Assembly: GCA_041737175.1 (NCBI GenBank)
Contig: JBGSSF010000009.1
Coordinates: 177,709 to 241,708, forward strand
Length of the DNA stretch: 64,000 nt
Direction of reading: 5' to 3'
Source of the DNA: UBA5072 sp041737175
GTDB taxonomy: Bacteria > Bacteroidota > Bacteroidia > Bacteroidales > UBA10428
This document shows positions 60,114-64,000 of this stretch, piece after piece; position 1 is the stretch's first letter; each line of letters opens with the position of its first letter. A model generated the notes under the pieces. It searched no databases. It was not told the DNA's origin and worked only from the letters and a program-made list of their open reading frames with translations. A program made the translations under genes and the position numbers.

Positions 60114-60844
60114 CGTTTTGCACCCAATTCATTCTTTATAATATTCAATGTTTCCCGCGCTTTTTTTATGGCCTCCTGATATTGACCTACACGGCTCGTA
60201 TTGAGGGAATAGAACTCCACCACCAGATTTCTGTATTCCGTGGTGGTGTATTTCTCTTTGTCGGTTAACCGCATTTCAATCAGATCAAAATTACCTGCAA
60301 AAGCTTGGGTTAAGTCTTTTGTAATAAAATCAAGGTAGAGATCTTCATAGATCTTTACTGATTTATAACTTCCTTCCAGCCCGATCAGTTGTTCTTTCAC
60401 CCTGAGGTTCTCGATTAACCTGATGTCCCCGCTCAGGAGCATGGCCTGGTATGAGATCATTTCCGATTCATAAAATAGCTGGCTGTTCAGCATTCCCTGG
60501 AACAAACCAGTCACCGAATCAAGTTTTGAGGGATTATATCTCCTTAACAGCCTGATATGGGATTCGGTTGAACTGATATGTTTCTCAGCATCTGCCAGGG
60601 CATCCTGAAGCGACGTGGTATCTTTCGCTATCTCATCCGTCAAATTATGATAATAGTGCAATAGTTTCTTATGTTCGACCCGTTTTTCAGCCCAGCCTTC
60701 AATGCTGAGCGCCAGGTAGATACTTATTACAATGGCCAGAAGATCAGCCAGTTTCTCCAAAAAGTGTTTTCTGAAGGAAGATTCTTTTGAAAACAATCGC
60801 CGGACCGGTGTCAGGTTTTTTAACATTTCGGGAAAAGCAAGCAT
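60110..60844 (-). CDS. Membrane-anchored helical protein (DUF6090-like)
   Basis: A 244-residue protein with one predicted membrane helix near residues 30-50 (LEKLADLLAIVISIYLALSIEGWAE) and then a long, mostly helical domain (LLHYYHNLTDEIAKDTTSLQDALADAEKHI, NLRVKEQLIGLEGSYKSVKIYEDLYLDF). The layout helix-WAE-KR-followed-by-helices resembles the DUF6090 group of Bacteroidota; I am not certain of the family. It lies 24 bp downstream of tex on the same strand, so it is probably co-transcribed. Function unknown. Confidence 0.7.
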   Translation of the reverse strand: MLAFPEMLKNLTPVRRLFSKESSFRKHFLEKLADLLAIVISIYLALSIEGWAEKRVEHKKLLHYYHNLTDEIAKDTTSLQDALADAEKHISSTESHIRLLRRYNPSKLDSVTGLFQGMLNSQLFYESEMISYQAMLLSGDIRLIENLRVKEQLIGLEGSYKSVKIYEDLYLDFITKDLTQAFAGNFDLIEMRLTDKEKYTTTEYRNLVVEFYSLNTSRVGQYQEAIKKARETLNIIKNELGAKR

Positions 60845-60868
60845 GGGTTTTATTTTTGGGATTAAAGA

Positions 60869-62995
60869 CTATAATTCCTTCATTGAAAGCTGAATCCGTT
60901 TCCTCGCCACATCCACCTCCAGCACCTTTACTTTTACGTGCTGGTGAAGCTTTACCACATCCGCCGGATTGCTTACAAAACGATCGGCCAGTTGAGAAAT
61001 GTGCACCAGGCCGTCCTGTTTAACACCAATATCCACAAATGCACCAAAATTGGTAATATTGGTAACGATACCAGGCAGAACCATACCGGGTTTCACATCT
61101 TCCATGGAATGAATGTCAGGTGCAAACTCAAAAACCCGGATCACCGAACGTGGGTCTCGCCCGGGTTTGGCCAGTTCATGCATAATATCCGTAAGGGTCG
61201 GAATTCCAGCCTTATCATCGGTATATTCCCTGATATCGATGCTTTGACGCAGTTTTTCATCCTGTAACAGATCAGCTACGCGATGTTTGAGTTTGACTGC
61301 CATCTTTTCAACGATATAATAACTTTCAGGATGCACAGCGCTGTTGTCAAGGGGATTTTTCCCGTCCCTGATCCTCAGAAATCCTGCTGATTGCTCAAAA
61401 GCCTTGGGTCCCATTCGCGGCACTTTCTTTAAATCTTCGCGGGAGCCGAACATACCCTGATCTTTGCGAAAGCTCACAATGTTTTGGGCCAATTGTGCTC
61501 CCAGTCCCGAAACATAAGTCAGCAAATGCATGCTGGCGGTATTCAGGTCAACACCAACAGCATTGACACAATTTTCAACCACCTGGTCAAGTGAAGCTTT
61601 GAGCTTATTCTGGTCCACATCATGCTGGTACTGTCCCACCCCGATCGATTTAGGATCGATCTTAACCAGTTCCGCCAGCGGGTCCATCAGGCGTCGTCCA
61701 ATGGATACTGCTCCCCGCACAGTTACATCATAATCGGGAAATTCATCGCGGGCAATTTTAGAAGCAGAATACACCGATGCACCAGCCTCACTCACCACAA
61801 AAACCTTAAGATCACGCTCAAACTTGATTCTGTGAATAAAGGATTCGGTCTCACGGCTGGCTGTTCCGTTGCCGATGGCAATGGCATCAATTTTATACGA
61901 ATTCACCAGCGTATTGATCTTTTTCATAGCTTGTGAGGTTTCCTGCTGGGGAGGATGCGGAAAGATCGTCTCATTGTGTACAAGGTTACCCTGGGCATCC
62001 AGGCATATTACTTTGCAGCCTGTTCTGAATCCCGGATCAATGGCAAGTATGCGCTTTTGTCCCAAAGGAGGTGACATCAGCAACTGCTTCAGATTTTCGG
62101 CGAATACGCTTATGGCCTGATCATCGGCCTTTTCTTTTGACAGCGACCTGAATTCCGTTTCAATCGCCGGGCAAAGCAACCGCTTATAGGAATCCTTAAT
62201 GGCCATAAGAAGCTGTTCTGCGCAGTCGCCCTTACTTATAATAAATTGATCGTTCAGCAAACGTATTGTCTTTTCTGCATCAGGTTCAAGGCTTAATCTC
62301 AGGAATCCTTCTTCTTCTCCTCTAAGCACAGCCAGCAAACGATGTGAAGGGCAACGGCTGAGGGGTTCTGAATAATCAAAATAATCCTTGTACTTTATCC
62401 CGTCTTCCTCTTTGCCTTTCACCACCCTGGATGTCACAACAGCTTCCCGGGTAAAGGATCTCCTCACAAGCACTCTGGCGCGCTGGTCTTCATTGATCCA
62501 TTCCGCTATGATATCCCTTGCGCCTTGCAAGGCATCATCTTCAGTCTCTACTTTTTCGCCAAGAAACCTGGATGCAGCCAGCGTAATATTCCGTTCGGCC
62601 TGCTTCAGAATGATTCCTGCCAAAGGTTCCAGTCCCTTTTCTTTCGCCATGGAAGCCCGGGTCTTCTTTTTAGGTTTAAAAGGCAGGTACAGGTCCTCCA
62701 GTTCTGTCATGCTGGCAGCATTTGCAAGTTTCAAACGAAGATCTTCCGTCAGCAATCCCTGCTCTGTGATACTACTTATGATTGTTTCGCGTCTCTTATC
62801 AAGTTCTTCTAATTTCCTAAACAAATCCCGGATATTCCCAATCTGAACCTCATCAAGACTACCCGTTGCCTCCTTCCGGTAACGGCTGATAAAAGGTATG
62901 GTGGCATTGGTTTCGAATAATCGCAGGGTATTCTCAACCTGCCATGGGGCCAGATTCAGGTTCACTGCCAACAATTGCACGTATTTGTTATCCAT
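60869..62995 (-). CDS. tex: Tex family RNA-binding transcription accessory protein
   Basis: About 708 residues from the ATG at 62995 (MDNKYVQLLAVNLNL); a start 24 bp upstream is possible. Tex homologues resemble the transcription elongation factor Spt6. The Tex N-terminal helical domain has TIPFISRYRKEATGSLDEVQ; the YqgF-like RNase H fold has RILAIDPGFRTGCKVICLD; helix-hairpin-helix follows (NTASMHLLTYVSGLGAQLAQNIVSFR); the C-terminal S1 domain is GMVLPGIVTNITNFGAFVDIGVKQDGLVHISQL. Divergent from the CHAD gene. Confidence 0.96.
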   Translation of the reverse strand: MDNKYVQLLAVNLNLAPWQVENTLRLFETNATIPFISRYRKEATGSLDEVQIGNIRDLFRKLEELDKRRETIISSITEQGLLTEDLRLKLANAASMTELEDLYLPFKPKKKTRASMAKEKGLEPLAGIILKQAERNITLAASRFLGEKVETEDDALQGARDIIAEWINEDQRARVLVRRSFTREAVVTSRVVKGKEEDGIKYKDYFDYSEPLSRCPSHRLLAVLRGEEEGFLRLSLEPDAEKTIRLLNDQFIISKGDCAEQLLMAIKDSYKRLLCPAIETEFRSLSKEKADDQAISVFAENLKQLLMSPPLGQKRILAIDPGFRTGCKVICLDAQGNLVHNETIFPHPPQQETSQAMKKINTLVNSYKIDAIAIGNGTASRETESFIHRIKFERDLKVFVVSEAGASVYSASKIARDEFPDYDVTVRGAVSIGRRLMDPLAELVKIDPKSIGVGQYQHDVDQNKLKASLDQVVENCVNAVGVDLNTASMHLLTYVSGLGAQLAQNIVSFRKDQGMFGSREDLKKVPRMGPKAFEQSAGFLRIRDGKNPLDNSAVHPESYYIVEKMAVKLKHRVADLLQDEKLRQSIDIREYTDDKAGIPTLTDIMHELAKPGRDPRSVIRVFEFAPDIHSMEDVKPGMVLPGIVTNITNFGAFVDIGVKQDGLVHISQLADRFVSNPADVVKLHQHVKVKVLEVDVARKRIQLSMKEL

Positions 62996-63050
62996 ACTGA
63001 AACACGAAATTAGGTCCATAAAAATAGGGATAAGTTCTTAATTTAGCTCA

Positions 63051-63983
63051 ATGAAAAATTCTACCCTTCACGGATTCAGGATTTACAGGCAGGAACCTTT
63101 GTCCGAAACATTCAGGCGAGTGGTGGATGAACAACTGGGGATGTCGCTGCAGTTGTGCAGGCAGTTTCCTATAAAGCCGGACTTTGCCACCCATGAAATC
63201 AGAAAATCCACAAAACGCGTCAGGGCAGTTTACCGTTTATACCGACAGGTAACCGGCGATGAATTGTACAGGCATGGGAAGGAATTTTACAGCAATGTGA
63301 GTCATGTTCTGGCTGACCACAGGATCAGTCTGGTCTATTTTGAGACACTGAAGGTGATCTCCGCAGACCGGAAAATGCCGGCAAATGCGAATTATCTCGG
63401 CAAACAGATCCGGGCGATGGAGATGAATCACAGGGAAGCAACCGCTGAGATTTTAAATACGCATCAGGTGGATCAGGGTCTTTGCGGCCTGATTGAATCA
63501 GAGTTAAGGGCAAATGCCCTAGAACTGCCGGCTCAAGGCAAATTCAATGACCTGGTTTCCTGTTTAAGGAAAACCTACAGCCGGGGTAAGAAATGCCTTG
63601 ATCAGGCTGTTATTCAACCGACGGCTGAGAACTTTCATGAGCTCCGGAAAATCACGAAATCACTCTGGAACGAATTGATCCTGATCAGGCCCATATGGCC
63701 TTCCTATTATGGCTTTGCCATTCATCATCTCGATAATCTTGCCCAAAAACTTGGTTTCGAACATGACCTGGCTGAACTGGAAAAATTGCTTCGCGAGGAA
63801 AGTCCAGGAAAAGACAGGATCCAGCGTACCCTGTTAACTGATTATATTGCCTGGAAAAGAAAACTAATGCAGAAATCGATCATCCCCCTGGCACAACGAT
63901 TATTTGCGGATAAACCGGGAGCGGTGGCGAGGAAGGCAGAAATATTATACGATTTGTTTATAAAAGGGATAAAGTGGTTGTGA
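63051..63983 (+). CDS. CHAD domain protein (polyphosphate-associated)
   Basis: A 310-residue all-helical protein with a conserved-histidine alpha-helical domain: HEIRKSTKRVRAVYRLYR near the N-terminus, a mirrored FHELRKITKSLWNELILI in the second half, and HHLDNLAQKLGFEHDLAELEKLL. The paired HEhRK motifs line a basic pocket that binds polyphosphate, and CHAD proteins localise to polyphosphate granules in other bacteria. No CYTH domain is fused. The stop codon TGA at 63981-63983 is the end of the first unit of a 9-bp tandem repeat. Confidence 0.9.
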   Translation: MKNSTLHGFRIYRQEPLSETFRRVVDEQLGMSLQLCRQFPIKPDFATHEIRKSTKRVRAVYRLYRQVTGDELYRHGKEFYSNVSHVLADHRISLVYFETLKVISADRKMPANANYLGKQIRAMEMNHREATAEILNTHQVDQGLCGLIESELRANALELPAQGKFNDLVSCLRKTYSRGKKCLDQAVIQPTAENFHELRKITKSLWNELILIRPIWPSYYGFAIHHLDNLAQKLGFEHDLAELEKLLREESPGKDRIQRTLLTDYIAWKRKLMQKSIIPLAQRLFADKPGAVARKAEILYDLFIKGIKWL

Positions 63984-64000
63984 TGGTTGTGATGGTTGTG
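63975..64000 (+). repeat. Nonamer tandem repeat TGGTTGTGA including the CHAD stop codon
   Basis: TGGTTGTGA occurs at 63975-63983 (the last two codons plus the stop of the CHAD gene), again at 63984-63992, and a third time, cut by the window edge, at 63993-64000. Because the unit is a multiple of three it repeats in frame the codons Trp, Leu, stop. Confidence 0.9.

Overview
The window reads as a chromosomal segment of a Bacteroidota bacterium, most likely class Bacteroidia (a Bacteroidales or Marinilabiliales type lineage). The grounds are: type IX secretion (T9SS) sorting domains of both type A and type B, a PorP/SprF protein, a SusC/SusD pair, a short RpoD of 286 residues, a RecF-DUF721 pair, an ExbB-ExbD-ExbD-TonB operon, and promoter-like sites of the form TTTG...TAnnTTTG with no Shine-Dalgarno reliance. 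Housekeeping genes (recF, gyrB, ligA, rpoD, tex) are scattered among envelope genes. There is no sign of prophage, plasmid, insertion sequence, CRISPR, rRNA or tRNA.

Layout. 0-8 kb: T9SS type B surface protein and PorP/SprF, DUF721-RecF on the other strand, a 1115-residue propeller/Y_Y_Y/GAF sensor without a recognisable output domain, and a PPK2 kinase. 8-13 kb: gyrB, then a + strand operon of lipoprotein, VTC-type polyphosphate polymerase, DUF4956 membrane protein and DUF2490 protein. 13-21 kb: a - strand operon in which a 13-repeat TPR protein overlaps by 4 bp a FecB/BtuF-type binding lipoprotein, followed by permease, ATPase, a small membrane protein and a glycosyltransferase. 21-28 kb: secreted T9SS serine protease, Tat-type oxidoreductase, and a cobalamin riboswitch controlling BtuB- and BtuG-like genes. 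28-38 kb: TPR and small basic secreted proteins, ligA, and a - strand operon of small membrane protein, PstS-like lipoprotein, TPR protein, ExbB, two ExbD and TonB, closed by a terminator. 38-46 kb: a complete tripartite ABC-2 exporter (TetR, TolC, HlyD, two ATPases, two permeases) with a well-defined promoter and operator. 46-48 kb: a LytS/LytTR two-component pair. 48-55 kb: a SusC/SusD locus with two extra lipoproteins. 55-64 kb: DUF1573, LOG, GH29 fucosidase, HtrA, RpoD, a hypothetical protein, Tex and a CHAD protein.

How it fits together. Three themes recur. Uptake across the outer membrane: cobalamin through BtuB/BtuG, probably continued by the nearby BtuFCD-like importer; glycan or peptide through SusCD; all powered by the TonB/ExbBD operon. 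Phosphate and polyphosphate: PPK2, the VTC operon, a CHAD protein and a PstS-like protein lie within one window. T9SS secretion: two cargo proteins and one PorP/SprF.

The most unusual non-coding content is a set of 7-9 bp perfect tandem repeats that begin at or just after stop codons, and at least three different REP-like palindromes, several of them packed into the gaps of one exporter operon. I found no convincing wholly new defence or mobile system. The best candidates for undescribed biology are the TPR-importer coupling, the output-less sensor, the VTC operon and the stop-codon repeats.
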